From Spirochaetia bacterium (GTDB lineage Bacteria; Spirochaetota; Spirochaetia; Treponematales; Rectinemataceae): DNA of 35,113 nt. Every line of letters starts with the position of its first letter. The first letter of the stretch is position 1. A program made the translations under genes and the position numbers. Positions 1-8,289 of the stretch are shown in pieces. The notes under the pieces were generated by a model that made no database searches, was not told the DNA's origin, and worked only from the letters and a program-made list of their open reading frames with translations. Location: positions 1 to 35,113 of the forward strand of contig JARKOY010000054.1 of the NCBI GenBank assembly GCA_029975555.1. The letters run 5' to 3'.

Positions 1-21
1 ATGAGTCTTTGCCCCCGATGC

Positions 22-1573
22 GTCTTAATCCCTTCTATCAGGTCCATTTCTCATAACCAAATACGCCCTATTGCAACTCTTAGCAATCCCAACCGAGGAG
101 TCTTAATCCCTTCTATCAGGTCCATTTCTCATAACTCAGGAGGCACCATAGAAAAGGTGCTCGGAGGAGGAGAGTCTTAATCCCTTCTATCAGGTCCATT
201 TCTCATAACGCGACAGCCCACAGTTTGGCATATAAGCTCGCGCAAGGGCGTGTCTTAATCCCTTCTATCAGGTCCATTTCTCATAACGGTATGCCGGTAA
301 TAGTCTTAGAGGACGGCGGGGTGCTCGAGTCTTAATCCCTTCTATCAGGTCCATTTCTCATAACTGAAGAGCTTCGCGGGCATTTTGCGCATCTCGACAA
401 TTCGTCTTAATCCCTTCTATCAGGTCCATTTCTCATAACCCGGGGTGACAATGATCATTCAGGCCAAGCAAGAGATTGGTCTTAATCCCTTCTATCAGGT
501 CCATTTCTCATAACGTCAAGCGGCGCTGTCACCTGGGTGTCGGGCATACTCGGGTCTTAATCCCTTCTATCAGGTCCATTTCTCATAACAGGCAAAGATG
601 AATGAGATTGTAGCATTGCAAGATAGTCTTAATCCCTTCTATCAGGTCCATTTCTCATAACAAACCGGGCTCCAGGAGCCGGATGACCTTTCTGATAATG
701 AAAGTCTTAATCCCTTCTATCAGGTCCATTTCTCATAACTCCTGCCTTGCGAGTGGCAGGACAGTTAAACACTCTAAAGGTCTTAATCCCTTCTATCAGG
801 TCCATTTCTCATAACCTGCTTCGCCCGTGTTGGTATGTCGCCGACTGGTCTTGAGTCTTAATCCCTTCTATCAGGTCCATTTCTCATAACAATAGTTTAG
901 GTTATACAATGAATAGAGCCTCGCTTGTCTTAATCCCTTCTATCAGGTCCATTTCTCATAACACGCGTGCTCACGTTGCCGGGTAGCAAACCAAAGGATT
1001 ACGTCTTAATCCCTTCTATCAGGTCCATTTCTCATAACTAACAGCCTCAGCTGCGCAGATGACGATCGTCAAGAGGGTCTTAATCCCTTCTATCAGGTCC
1101 ATTTCTCATAACGTGATCTTCTGAGGAGCCTGGATTCCGAACCGGAACCGCACAGTCTTAATCCCTTCTATCAGGTCCATTTCTCATAACTATAGGCCAA
1201 CTACTAGAGTAGGCCTATATAGGCGTGCGTCTTAATCCCTTCTATCAGGTCCATTTCTCATAACCAAAACCCCAGAGCAGGCCATAGCGTTGATGCTAGT
1301 CGCGCAGGTCTTAATCCCTTCTATCAGGTCCATTTCTCATAACATGCTAGTCGCGCAGTCCGAGGGGCGCAACCCCTTCGAGGGTCTTAATCCCTTCTAT
1401 CAGGTCCATTTCTCATAACGCTGCGCCGTCACCTGGGTGACGGGCATACTCGGTGGAGAGTCTTAATCCCTTCTATCAGGTCCATTTCTCATAACTCGAT
1501 TATTGCAGTTCTTGAAAGAGAGGAGGAGGAAAAATGGGTCTTAATCCCTTCTATCAGGTCCATTTCTCATAAC
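22..1573 (-). CRISPR. Type III-A CRISPR array, 21 repeats
   Basis: Twenty-one near-perfect copies of a 36-bp repeat start at 22, 100, 174, 252, 329, 404, 479, 554, 626, 704, 780, 855, 927, 1003, 1077, 1155, 1229, 1308, 1384, 1460 and 1538. They are separated by 20 spacers of 36-43 bp. On the plus strand the repeat begins GTCTTAATCCC and ends TTTCTCATAAC. Read on the minus strand it ends GGGATTAAGAC, like the GGATTGAAAC-type ends of other type III repeats. The crRNA would therefore run leftward with an 8-nt tag ATTAAGAC. The cas2 end and a leader lie on the right, so new spacers should enter near 1538. The array continues past the left edge, because bases 1-21 are spacer-like. Spacer peculiarities are given in the findings. 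Confidence 0.98.
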
Positions 1574-1780
1574 TGCGTCATCTGCAATTTACAGATCGAC
1601 AATGAATTATGACTATACGTCCGACGACCGGACGTCTGGGGCAGCATAATCCGGCAGTCCCCAGCGCTGAATACCGCTCTGTTCACGTATAATACTATAT
1701 CATAAAAGATGTTATAAATTTGCGCCGACCTCCTTAAAAAAGGCTTGTTGGGGAATAAGGCCTGGGTATGCGCGGCGATC
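1574..1780 (-). promoter_or_regulatory. CRISPR leader between cas2 and the III-A array
   Basis: This is 207 bp without a credible gene between the last cas2 and the first repeat. It fits a leader that drives leftward transcription of the array. An AT-rich stretch at 1688-1721 (tataatactatat and neighbours) could hold the promoter, but no clean -35/-10 pair can be assigned. Two inverted repeats lie close to the array: ATCTG/CAGAT at 1580-1596 and ACGTCCG/CGGACGT at 1617-1635. The leader role is inferred from position and repeat orientation. Confidence 0.6.
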
Positions 1781-2065
1781 TCATAGAATAACGGTTTTTT
1801 CATCGATCTCCTCGTTTGAGTCAAACAGATGTTTTCCAAAGCCCATTTTCCCGGCAAAATCATACATGCACAGAGGAATGTAGACAATAGAATCAGGGTC
1901 TTCGATGATCAAGTGTATTCTCTTTCTAATCATCTCCATAGTCTCCCTGGGGGCGGAGAGTTCGAAGACCGATCTTTGGACTCGCATCCCATATGCCTGA
2001 AGTATCTTGGCGGTTTTTCTGAGTCTTTTTTCATCGCAGATATCGTATACTACAAGCCAGTACAT
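1781..2065 (-). CDS. cas2: CRISPR-associated endonuclease Cas2 (second copy)
   Basis: A 94-residue Cas2-family protein. It starts MYWLVVYDICDEKR, with the conserved beta1 acidic residue (D8 of the YDI motif), and continues with the RVQRSVFEL segment typical of the second strand of the ferredoxin fold. Cas2 dimers bridge two Cas1 dimers in the spacer-integration complex. The start codon shares one base with the stop of the preceding cas2 (TAATG), so translation is probably coupled. The protein is clearly diverged from its neighbour although both keep the core motifs. It could be a redundant copy or a partner in a Cas2 heterodimer. It is the last cas gene before the leader. Confidence 0.93.
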   Translation of the reverse strand: MYWLVVYDICDEKRLRKTAKILQAYGMRVQRSVFELSAPRETMEMIRKRIHLIIEDPDSIVYIPLCMYDFAGKMGFGKHLFDSNEEIDEKTVIL

Positions 2066-2340
2066 TATAAAACAACCACCTTTTCAGGATCGATAATGTC
2101 ATTTGGTCCGTCGATCATGCTAAGACGTCTACAATCTTCACATATCGGATACGCTATGAGAGAATCTGTTCTCCGATTCATGAGTGCCTTAACCCCATCG
2201 AGCAATTTTGAAAGAGTTTCTTTGTCGGCATCGATCTGAAACACCGATTTCTGTAGTCTGATTCCGAATTTCTCGCAATAATGAGCAATTTTATGAAGTC
2301 TCTTCGGGCTTGCGATGTCGTAACAGATAAGCCAGATCAT
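2065..2340 (-). CDS. cas2: CRISPR-associated endonuclease Cas2 (first copy)
   Basis: A 91-residue Cas2. The N-terminus MIWLICYDIASPKRL holds D8 in the YDI motif, followed by GIRLQKSVFQI and a C-terminal strand ending VVVL. The length is normal for the family. It starts 5 bp after the cas1 stop and overlaps the second cas2 by one base, so cas1-cas2-cas2 form a tight adaptation cassette. No strong Shine-Dalgarno sequence is visible, which fits translational coupling to cas1. Family knowledge: Cas2 is a structural part of the Cas1-Cas2 integrase, and its nuclease residues are often dispensable for integration. Confidence 0.94.
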   Translation of the reverse strand: MIWLICYDIASPKRLHKIAHYCEKFGIRLQKSVFQIDADKETLSKLLDGVKALMNRRTDSLIAYPICEDCRRLSMIDGPNDIIDPEKVVVL

Positions 2341-2345
2341 TTCGT

Positions 2346-3431
2346 CTACCGTATCAAAAAAGCTTTATAGGCCTCTTCCTCCCCTGTAAGCACCCTTCGG
2401 AACTGCCGGACTTGATGTGCGATGATTTTCTGGTACGAAAGTCTGTCGTTTTCGGGTGGATAGAAGATGAGGCTGTCCATTTTCTCTTCGAATTTCTCCG
2501 CAACTTTTCGCGCGCCGTCCTTACTCAAGAGGACTCCCTTTACGCTTTCGCTCGTCTCTATGCTCTGCGCTTCAGCCTGATCTCCTTCGGTGAGGTGAAG
2601 CGGCGCATCATCGCTTTCTCTGGAGAAATCTACTGTTTCAAAATCAGAAGCATTCAGAATGCCCAAATTGAACAGCGCGCAGGTGAGGGTATCGCAGATG
2701 CTCGTGCGGTATTCTTCCATCAGATCAAAGCTTAAACTTCTCTTGCCGTACTCTATGGTGTGCAGGTATCCTACATAGGGGTCCATGCCTTCCATCTCGA
2801 TGAATGCATCCACACGGTAAAGCAGCAGTGTGTATAAAAAGCTCATGACTGCATTGACGTTGTCACGAGGAGGATTCATCGATCGTCCCTTGAATACAGC
2901 CCAGTCAGGGTTTATGTTCTGTTTAAACACCGAAAAGTATATCCTAGATCCCATGCCTTCATGGCCTCGTACGACGTCGATGGTCTGCGCTTCTTTCATC
3001 TGATCGAGGTTTCGCTGGGCCTGTGCGATTGCATGATCGACATTGACTTTGTCATTCTTCCGGTTGATGCGCTGCATGAAGGCAATCTGGTTCCCGATCT
3101 TTCCCGCCGCGATGGATTTTGCCACTTCGAGGCAGAATGCTTGATTGTTGAGCGAATCGTACTGGCGTTTACGCAGATGTACGTTTTTCCCTTCTTCAAA
3201 CTGGAGTTTGCCTGAAAACCTACCGTTGGAGCTCAAGAAGACTGTATCGATTTGATGGTGCATGAGCATGCGGAGTGCACTCCCGGTGATTTCAACCGAA
3301 CCGGCGATGATGATCCGATCCGCCTGATGCAAAAAGAGCTTCCGGACATCCCCAGAAGGAGTGGTGAACACCAACGCATCGTTCTGGCGCGCCAGTTTTC
3401 CGTGATCTGAAATGATATAGATAGTACTCAT
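2346..3431 (-). CDS. cas1: CRISPR-associated integrase Cas1
   Basis: A 361-residue Cas1 that inserts new spacers at the leader end of the array. The N-terminal beta domain (MSTIYIISDHGKLARQ) is followed by the helical catalytic domain. The metal-binding residues are visible: E158 in RGHEGMGSR, H224 in GYLHTIEYG, and the acidic SFDLMEEYR segment (D236/E239). The protein is somewhat longer than the common 320-340 residues. The extra length seems to lie in an acidic linker around residues 275-300, before the conserved C-terminal part (FEEKMDSLIFY). The gene lies 30 bp after cad1 and 5 bp before cas2. A non-reverse-transcriptase Cas1 like this one would be expected to take spacers from DNA. Confidence 0.97.
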   Translation of the reverse strand: MSTIYIISDHGKLARQNDALVFTTPSGDVRKLFLHQADRIIIAGSVEITGSALRMLMHHQIDTVFLSSNGRFSGKLQFEEGKNVHLRKRQYDSLNNQAFCLEVAKSIAAGKIGNQIAFMQRINRKNDKVNVDHAIAQAQRNLDQMKEAQTIDVVRGHEGMGSRIYFSVFKQNINPDWAVFKGRSMNPPRDNVNAVMSFLYTLLLYRVDAFIEMEGMDPYVGYLHTIEYGKRSLSFDLMEEYRTSICDTLTCALFNLGILNASDFETVDFSRESDDAPLHLTEGDQAEAQSIETSESVKGVLLSKDGARKVAEKFEEKMDSLIFYPPENDRLSYQKIIAHQVRQFRRVLTGEEEAYKAFLIR

Positions 3432-3461
3432 CTCTATGCCCTCACGTTCTCGTGTATTCCT

Positions 3462-5552
3462 CTACGGCAGAAGTTTGTGTATCAGATCTTCCAGCGTAGT
3501 GTCCGCGGTGGTATAAAGCCTTTCCTTTGTATCATAACTAAAAAAGCTGATATCGAGTGAATTCTTGCACAGTTGCAGGGCATCAAGGACACTGAGGCGC
3601 TCTTCGGTCATGTGCGATGCTTTGACGAACTCATGCGCCAAGGTTGTGCGAGAAATTCCTCTATTGTCGGTGTTGACGGTGACTTTAAGCCCATCATCGA
3701 GGTAACGCTTCAAAGGGTAGACTCTACCCGTTCGGACCCCGGCACAAAAATCGTCATATCCGATGATCTGATAATTTGACGATGGACAGAGCTCGATGCC
3801 GATGCGGCGATCGAGGAATTTGCGCACGAGCGCAGGGTTGTCGATCAAGGTCAGCCCGTGCCCAATTCGGTCTGCGTTTAGGGCATACACCGCATCCCAG
3901 ATACTTGTTGCGTCTTGGGTTTCACCGGCATGGATCGTGATCGAGATACATTCTTTAAGCACCTCGATAAAATCGTCACGCAGGCTTTTCGCCGAACGAG
4001 CATGTTCCTCACCCGCAACATCGAAGCCCCTGATGTACTGGTTGACCAGTGAACTCAGCTCTGGATCGCTGCAATTTTTCTGCAGATCAAGAAAATGTTC
4101 GATTGCTTTTTGTATTTCTTTACGATCCCTGTGTCGGGAAGCGATTAGAATGACAAGCACCTTCAAATCATTGTGGCTCGCATCAATTTCCTTCAGGATG
4201 GTTTTCAGCACCTGGTCATAGGAAAGCCCGCATTTGGTATAATTCTGTGGTGAGCAGCGTATTTCAAGGCCAATACATCCATCTTGTCTGCTTGCTTCGA
4301 GCAAGGCGCGTACCGCTTGCGTTATCGCGGTTTCGGTTTGCAAAAGCGTGCTACCTTGCAAGTCCCCAAGCTTTTCATACTTATAAAACTGAGGTTTTTC
4401 GCCGTCCCTGGATGCCGCCACACCGAAAAATGTTCGCTCGTCGAGGTAGTCTCCGTACCACAACGCTTCCAGCATTGGCTCATAGCCGCGGAAAGCCGCG
4501 AGTGTTTGTAAATACCGGCAATGATCAAGCGTTTTCAATATCGCAGGGTTACTGACAGCCTCCTCGATAGTCGCCCTCGCGTCCTCTAAAGAAAATGCCT
4601 TGTGCCCCGGGAATTCCTCTTCAAGCGCTGCTGCGGCAATCGCAACCGTATCTGCGATGCTGAGGCATCCACCCAGATGACAGTGCAGGTCTATCTTCGG
4701 AATTTTCCTCGCCGTGTCTTCATCGATGGGCGTCGTGGAGAGGCGTTCAATATCCTGATCATCCAAACGGTGCAGTATAGGGAAATTGCGCACAAGGCGC
4801 TGGTTGTGGCTGTGGGAAAACACGTTCCATGCTTGACGCAAGCTTTCTTCGAGGCGATCGGTCAATGATCGATCTGACAGAGGAAGCACCTCTGCCAGAT
4901 TTATGACCCCAGAGGACGCTGTGTAAGGAAGACTCAAAGTCTCTTTAGATTGATCGATCGTTGCTAAAAGATGACTGTTTCTTCGAGTAGTGCCATACCA
5001 GAGCGGTGTATAGTTATTCACTAAATCTTCTGGCACGGCCGAAGGCGGGTATTGAAGTATATTCCTCCGCTCTCCGTCCTGTGCGGCAATCACATGAATG
5101 AATCCTTCGCAACCAAGCGCATGTCCGGCACTGTGGAGGTCGCTGGTCATGGTCTTTCTGCCGCCCGCGATGGAGATGAAGACGCGCGTATCTCTTTTGA
5201 GCGCGGTATACACGAGCCTGGCAGCGCACTCTCGCGCATAAATGGCCTGGTCAGCGCTGCTGATGTCCTCGAATGGCAGCAGGTAGAAAGCAATATGAAA
5301 TAAATCGCCACAGTATTTTGCATTCCACTCGCGAATGTCGTGGACATACGATTCGACATGAGAATGCTTGGTAGTGAGCACCCACACCTCGCGTACCGGG
5401 TCTTGTCTAAAATAATCGTCATAGATTTGCTTTATTTCGTTATAGTGGCGGTGTGTAGGTGTGTACATGCCGAGCTCAGCGAAATTGGTGAGGCCGAGAA
5501 TTTCGGCTAGGATGCCGGGGCTTCCGCCAAGGCTCGCGATGAGGGTGGACAT
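3462..5552 (-). CDS. cad1: CARF-adenosine deaminase effector (Cad1-like)
   Basis: A 696-residue two-domain protein. Residues 1-170 look like a CARF sensor of the Cas_NE0113/Csx type, with a SLGGSPG loop at 7-13 and SIAGGRKTMTSDLHSAGH at 127-144. From about 284 to the end it is an adenosine-deaminase TIM barrel: H290/H292 in DLHCHLGG, H541/E544 in TIHAGE, H565 in DRIGHG, and D629 in NTDNRG. All zinc and proton-shuttle positions are therefore present. Known for the family: the CARF-ADA protein Cad1 binds cyclic oligoadenylate made by Cas10 and then deaminates ATP to ITP, halting growth of infected cells. Placed between csm5 and cas1, it is the only ancillary effector here; no Csm6 is seen. That this copy acts the same way is inferred. 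No clear ribosome site precedes the ATG, 13 bp after csm5. Confidence 0.9.
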   Translation of the reverse strand: MSTLIASLGGSPGILAEILGLTNFAELGMYTPTHRHYNEIKQIYDDYFRQDPVREVWVLTTKHSHVESYVHDIREWNAKYCGDLFHIAFYLLPFEDISSADQAIYARECAARLVYTALKRDTRVFISIAGGRKTMTSDLHSAGHALGCEGFIHVIAAQDGERRNILQYPPSAVPEDLVNNYTPLWYGTTRRNSHLLATIDQSKETLSLPYTASSGVINLAEVLPLSDRSLTDRLEESLRQAWNVFSHSHNQRLVRNFPILHRLDDQDIERLSTTPIDEDTARKIPKIDLHCHLGGCLSIADTVAIAAAALEEEFPGHKAFSLEDARATIEEAVSNPAILKTLDHCRYLQTLAAFRGYEPMLEALWYGDYLDERTFFGVAASRDGEKPQFYKYEKLGDLQGSTLLQTETAITQAVRALLEASRQDGCIGLEIRCSPQNYTKCGLSYDQVLKTILKEIDASHNDLKVLVILIASRHRDRKEIQKAIEHFLDLQKNCSDPELSSLVNQYIRGFDVAGEEHARSAKSLRDDFIEVLKECISITIHAGETQDATSIWDAVYALNADRIGHGLTLIDNPALVRKFLDRRIGIELCPSSNYQIIGYDDFCAGVRTGRVYPLKRYLDDGLKVTVNTDNRGISRTTLAHEFVKASHMTEERLSVLDALQLCKNSLDISFFSYDTKERLYTTADTTLEDLIHKLLP

Positions 5553-5565
5553 GGATATAAGAACC

Positions 5566-6627
5566 CTATGAAGTTTTTATGTGTTCAAACTGTATATGCA
5601 CCCACCCCATTGGTAAGTACAAATTTTTATATTTGAAAAGGGTCCTACTTGAATTGTCATATTTAGGGTTCTCGCATCGCCTTAAGCTGTTAAAAGTCAT
5701 ATATTCAAACTGGCTGTGCATACCTAAACGTATGACGAATTCGTTTTCTTTTTTTTCAATAGCCCCAATCTGGTCATCAATTACCTTGAATCCGCTATAT
5801 ACTGTATCATCAGCACTTTCATAATATGTCTTATACTCTTCATCAAGAAGGTTAAGATAAAATTCTTTGCACCTTCTAGCAATCTCGGGCAGATCAGGCA
5901 TTTCCCAAGCCAAACCTACCAATTTTTGAAGCTCAGTGTTAATCGAGAGAACACAAGTAGCTTCTGGAGGATGCTCTGTGATTGCTTGTCCTTTTATCAC
6001 CTCATAGAACATCTCCAGATTGGCAATTTTTTTAGTTTTTCGATTATAGAGAACAGCACTTCCTACAAGCCGTGTGCCTTTTCCATCGAAATATGCATCT
6101 GTTATGACAAGCGTTCTGAAAGGATCTTTTTGAGGGACACCTTTTTGTTCCTTTCGTATCGAATCATCTAGCACATCCATAACTGCGGTTCGTATTGCAC
6201 CTTTCAAGGAAGAACCCGGAATATAAGGCACAAGGGCCTTGCCAGCCCGAGGTGTTGCAATGGTTGGTCTCACAATGAATGAATTCTGAGGATGTTCTTC
6301 GAGGTCATTCCAAAGATAGAGCATATCATCGGTTATTTCGCTCAATGAAAGGATGATTGATTGATTTTTTGCAACTGCGTTATTTGCTATTTCAATAAAG
6401 AATAGACGCAATTTAGAAAGATCATCTTTTTGAGCAATCTGTAAAAATTTTTCTTTCTCTTCTTCATTTAAAAGCTGGATAAGCTTTGTATCATTAAAGC
6501 GAATAAAACGATAATCTTTATGCTTGGGATTTATATCTTTAATGATGTAGCTGAACGGCAGCAATTCCTCCCCAGTGCCAATATGAATTGGTGAAATAGG
6601 GGTAATATGCAGAAGATACTGTTTCAC
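5566..6627 (-). CDS. csm5: Type III-A effector subunit Csm5
   Basis: A Cas7-family RAMP subunit that caps the crRNA 3' side of the Csm complex. Typical motifs are ITPISPIHIGTGEELLP near the N-terminus and the glycine-rich loop IPGSSLKGAIRTAVMD. I chose the GTG start at 6627. It lies one base after the csm4 stop and has GGGGG at a good distance upstream. An ATG at 6648 would add seven residues (MKRQGDK), overlap csm4 by 20 bp and lack a ribosome site. The length (about 353 residues) suits Csm5. Codon usage is AT-rich like the rest of the csm block. Confidence 0.9.
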   Translation of the reverse strand: MKQYLLHITPISPIHIGTGEELLPFSYIIKDINPKHKDYRFIRFNDTKLIQLLNEEEKEKFLQIAQKDDLSKLRLFFIEIANNAVAKNQSIILSLSEITDDMLYLWNDLEEHPQNSFIVRPTIATPRAGKALVPYIPGSSLKGAIRTAVMDVLDDSIRKEQKGVPQKDPFRTLVITDAYFDGKGTRLVGSAVLYNRKTKKIANLEMFYEVIKGQAITEHPPEATCVLSINTELQKLVGLAWEMPDLPEIARRCKEFYLNLLDEEYKTYYESADDTVYSGFKVIDDQIGAIEKKENEFVIRLGMHSQFEYMTFNSLRRCENPKYDNSSRTLFKYKNLYLPMGWVHIQFEHIKTS

Positions 6628-6628
6628 T

Positions 6629-7558
6629 TTATCCCCCTGTCTTTTCATTAAAAAGCAATAACGGTGCCGCGCCCATACTTACGATTCTCTGATCAGTATG
6701 AACATTTCGCACAACAGTACCAGCATAGGGTTTTGAAAGTGGGTCACATGTGCTGCCCGTGTCAAACATGGCTATTGGTTTTTTGTAGGGGTTTTTTAGC
6801 GAATAAGCCATAATAGGACCAAGCTTGCCATGACGTACGGTAAAGTTTGATAAAAGACGAGGGAGCTGTGATGGTTTTGCGGCAACGCATCCAAGAGCCA
6901 TCATTCTATTCCCGGATGCAAGTGGAACGTACGGTATAACCGAAACTAACCGAACATTCCCATAGCCAATACTAGTTTTTCCTCCATATCCCAGAAGGAG
7001 GGCTTTGCTGAGTGTAATAAATACTTTTTCCGCATCCCATGACGAAAGACAATAAAGATCAAAGCGTTCAACGCTTTCTCCGTTGTCATCATCACCTTCG
7101 AGCTCCTTCTTTTTCCATATATACCCGCGCTCTGCCCATAACGCTCCCTCTTGTACGGTAGAGGTGACACGATTGATGGCATTTCGAACACGCAGGTGAG
7201 TAGACATAGTCACACTAAAAGCCTTATGCCTCTTAATAGATTGAATGATGGTATTCCAACTGAGCGGTTCGGAAAACAATTCCGCAGGTATGTATGAAAT
7301 TTTTGCCAATTTTTTAAATTGAATGTCATCATGTTCGGGTAAAGCCTCGGTCAATCTTGGCATTGGCAAAAAACCTTCCGGAAAGGCATGCGAACATAGA
7401 ATCGGAGGCTGTTCTTCATATTCATCAATGAATTTCTGTAAAGCCTCCTCCCCTTCTTCCAATGCAATGCTCCATGCGATATGACCCCATAGCGTATCGC
7501 TGACCAGTGGAGTTTTCAGCATGCCCTTAATTTCTAATTTGGCAATATACCAGTTCAT
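6629..7558 (-). CDS. csm4: Type III-A effector subunit Csm4 (Cas5-like)
   Basis: A 309-residue Cas5-group RAMP protein. In Csm complexes Csm4 sits next to Cas10 and binds the 5' tag of the crRNA. Supporting features are the N-terminus WYIAKLEIKGMLKTPLVSDTLWG, the FPEGFLPMPRL segment, the glycine-rich GYGGKTSIGYGNV loop, and the C-terminal NPYKKPIAMFDTGS region that Csm4 proteins share. A strong ribosome site (GGGAGGTG) precedes the ATG. The gene lies 27 bp after csm3 and one base before csm5 if the GTG start of csm5 is right. Confidence 0.92.
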   Translation of the reverse strand: MNWYIAKLEIKGMLKTPLVSDTLWGHIAWSIALEEGEEALQKFIDEYEEQPPILCSHAFPEGFLPMPRLTEALPEHDDIQFKKLAKISYIPAELFSEPLSWNTIIQSIKRHKAFSVTMSTHLRVRNAINRVTSTVQEGALWAERGYIWKKKELEGDDDNGESVERFDLYCLSSWDAEKVFITLSKALLLGYGGKTSIGYGNVRLVSVIPYVPLASGNRMMALGCVAAKPSQLPRLLSNFTVRHGKLGPIMAYSLKNPYKKPIAMFDTGSTCDPLSKPYAGTVVRNVHTDQRIVSMGAAPLLLFNEKTGG

Positions 7559-7585
7559 GAGACACCTCCCGGTGCGAGGACATGC

Positions 7586-8263
7586 TTACAATGTTATTGG
7601 TTTGTCTTCTTCATCTCTTAAATCGATGAATTTTATTTTGCCGTTACCACGACTTCCACCGCCGCCAAGATAGTCGTTTTCAAGCATTTTGAGGACGTCA
7701 AGTACCGTTGTTTTGAAAAGCTCTTCATCTCTTTTGCCCTTATCTCCCGTATCTATGATTCGATACGCAATTTCGAAATCAAAGGTAACTCCAGGTACAA
7801 CACGTTCTATGGGACGGGGATTTGCAACTGCGGTAATCCTGTTGATTGAGTTTTCACTTTTTTCTTCGATAATAACGTCAATCTTATCTTTAAATTCATC
7901 GGAAAGAAGCGCATCTCGAACAATAATTCTTGTGGGCCCTCTTTTCAGTGCGTGCTCCTCAGCAGACCTCGATATTGCTGCTCCATAAACCCTACATACA
8001 GGGCAATCCTCTTTACCGCATTTGCATGGTTCACCATTATTCTTTGGCTCTTCTGCGCCTATCCTCCCTAATTCCCACTCCAAAAGTGACCTCATCTTCC
8101 CTTTTAGCGAGGAACCTGGGATATACGGCAAGTTAGTCATCGGATCACGGATGATTGGGTTATCCATACCACCAATTTCTATTGCATCATTCCCTGCACC
8201 GATGTGGAGACCTGTCTCCACCTTTATTTTACCTTTGATTGTCTTGGTTCTTAAAAGTTTCAT
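7586..8263 (-). CDS. csm3: Type III-A backbone and target-RNA nuclease Csm3
   Basis: A 225-residue Cas7-type backbone subunit. Several copies line the crRNA and cut bound target RNA every six nucleotides. The catalytic aspartate is present as D34 in IGGMDNPIIRDP. The RNA-binding loop IPGSSLKGKMRSLLE follows at 48-62. A cysteine cluster CKCGKEDCPVC (80-90) matches the zinc site seen in Csm3 structures. The GGGGSRGNGKI loop near the C-terminus is also typical. The ribosome site GGAGGAAG lies about 9 bp upstream. Target-RNA cutting is therefore expected to be intact. Confidence 0.96.
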   Translation of the reverse strand: MKLLRTKTIKGKIKVETGLHIGAGNDAIEIGGMDNPIIRDPMTNLPYIPGSSLKGKMRSLLEWELGRIGAEEPKNNGEPCKCGKEDCPVCRVYGAAISRSAEEHALKRGPTRIIVRDALLSDEFKDKIDVIIEEKSENSINRITAVANPRPIERVVPGVTFDFEIAYRIIDTGDKGKRDEELFKTTVLDVLKMLENDYLGGGGSRGNGKIKFIDLRDEEDKPITL

Positions 8264-8289
8264 AATAAATCTTCCTCCAGTTATAAAAT

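Noticed and set aside
1567-2239. Open frames over the leader and antisense to the second cas2 (106 and 136 codons)
   Set aside because: Shadows of cas2 and leader sequence, without ribosome sites or recognisable families.
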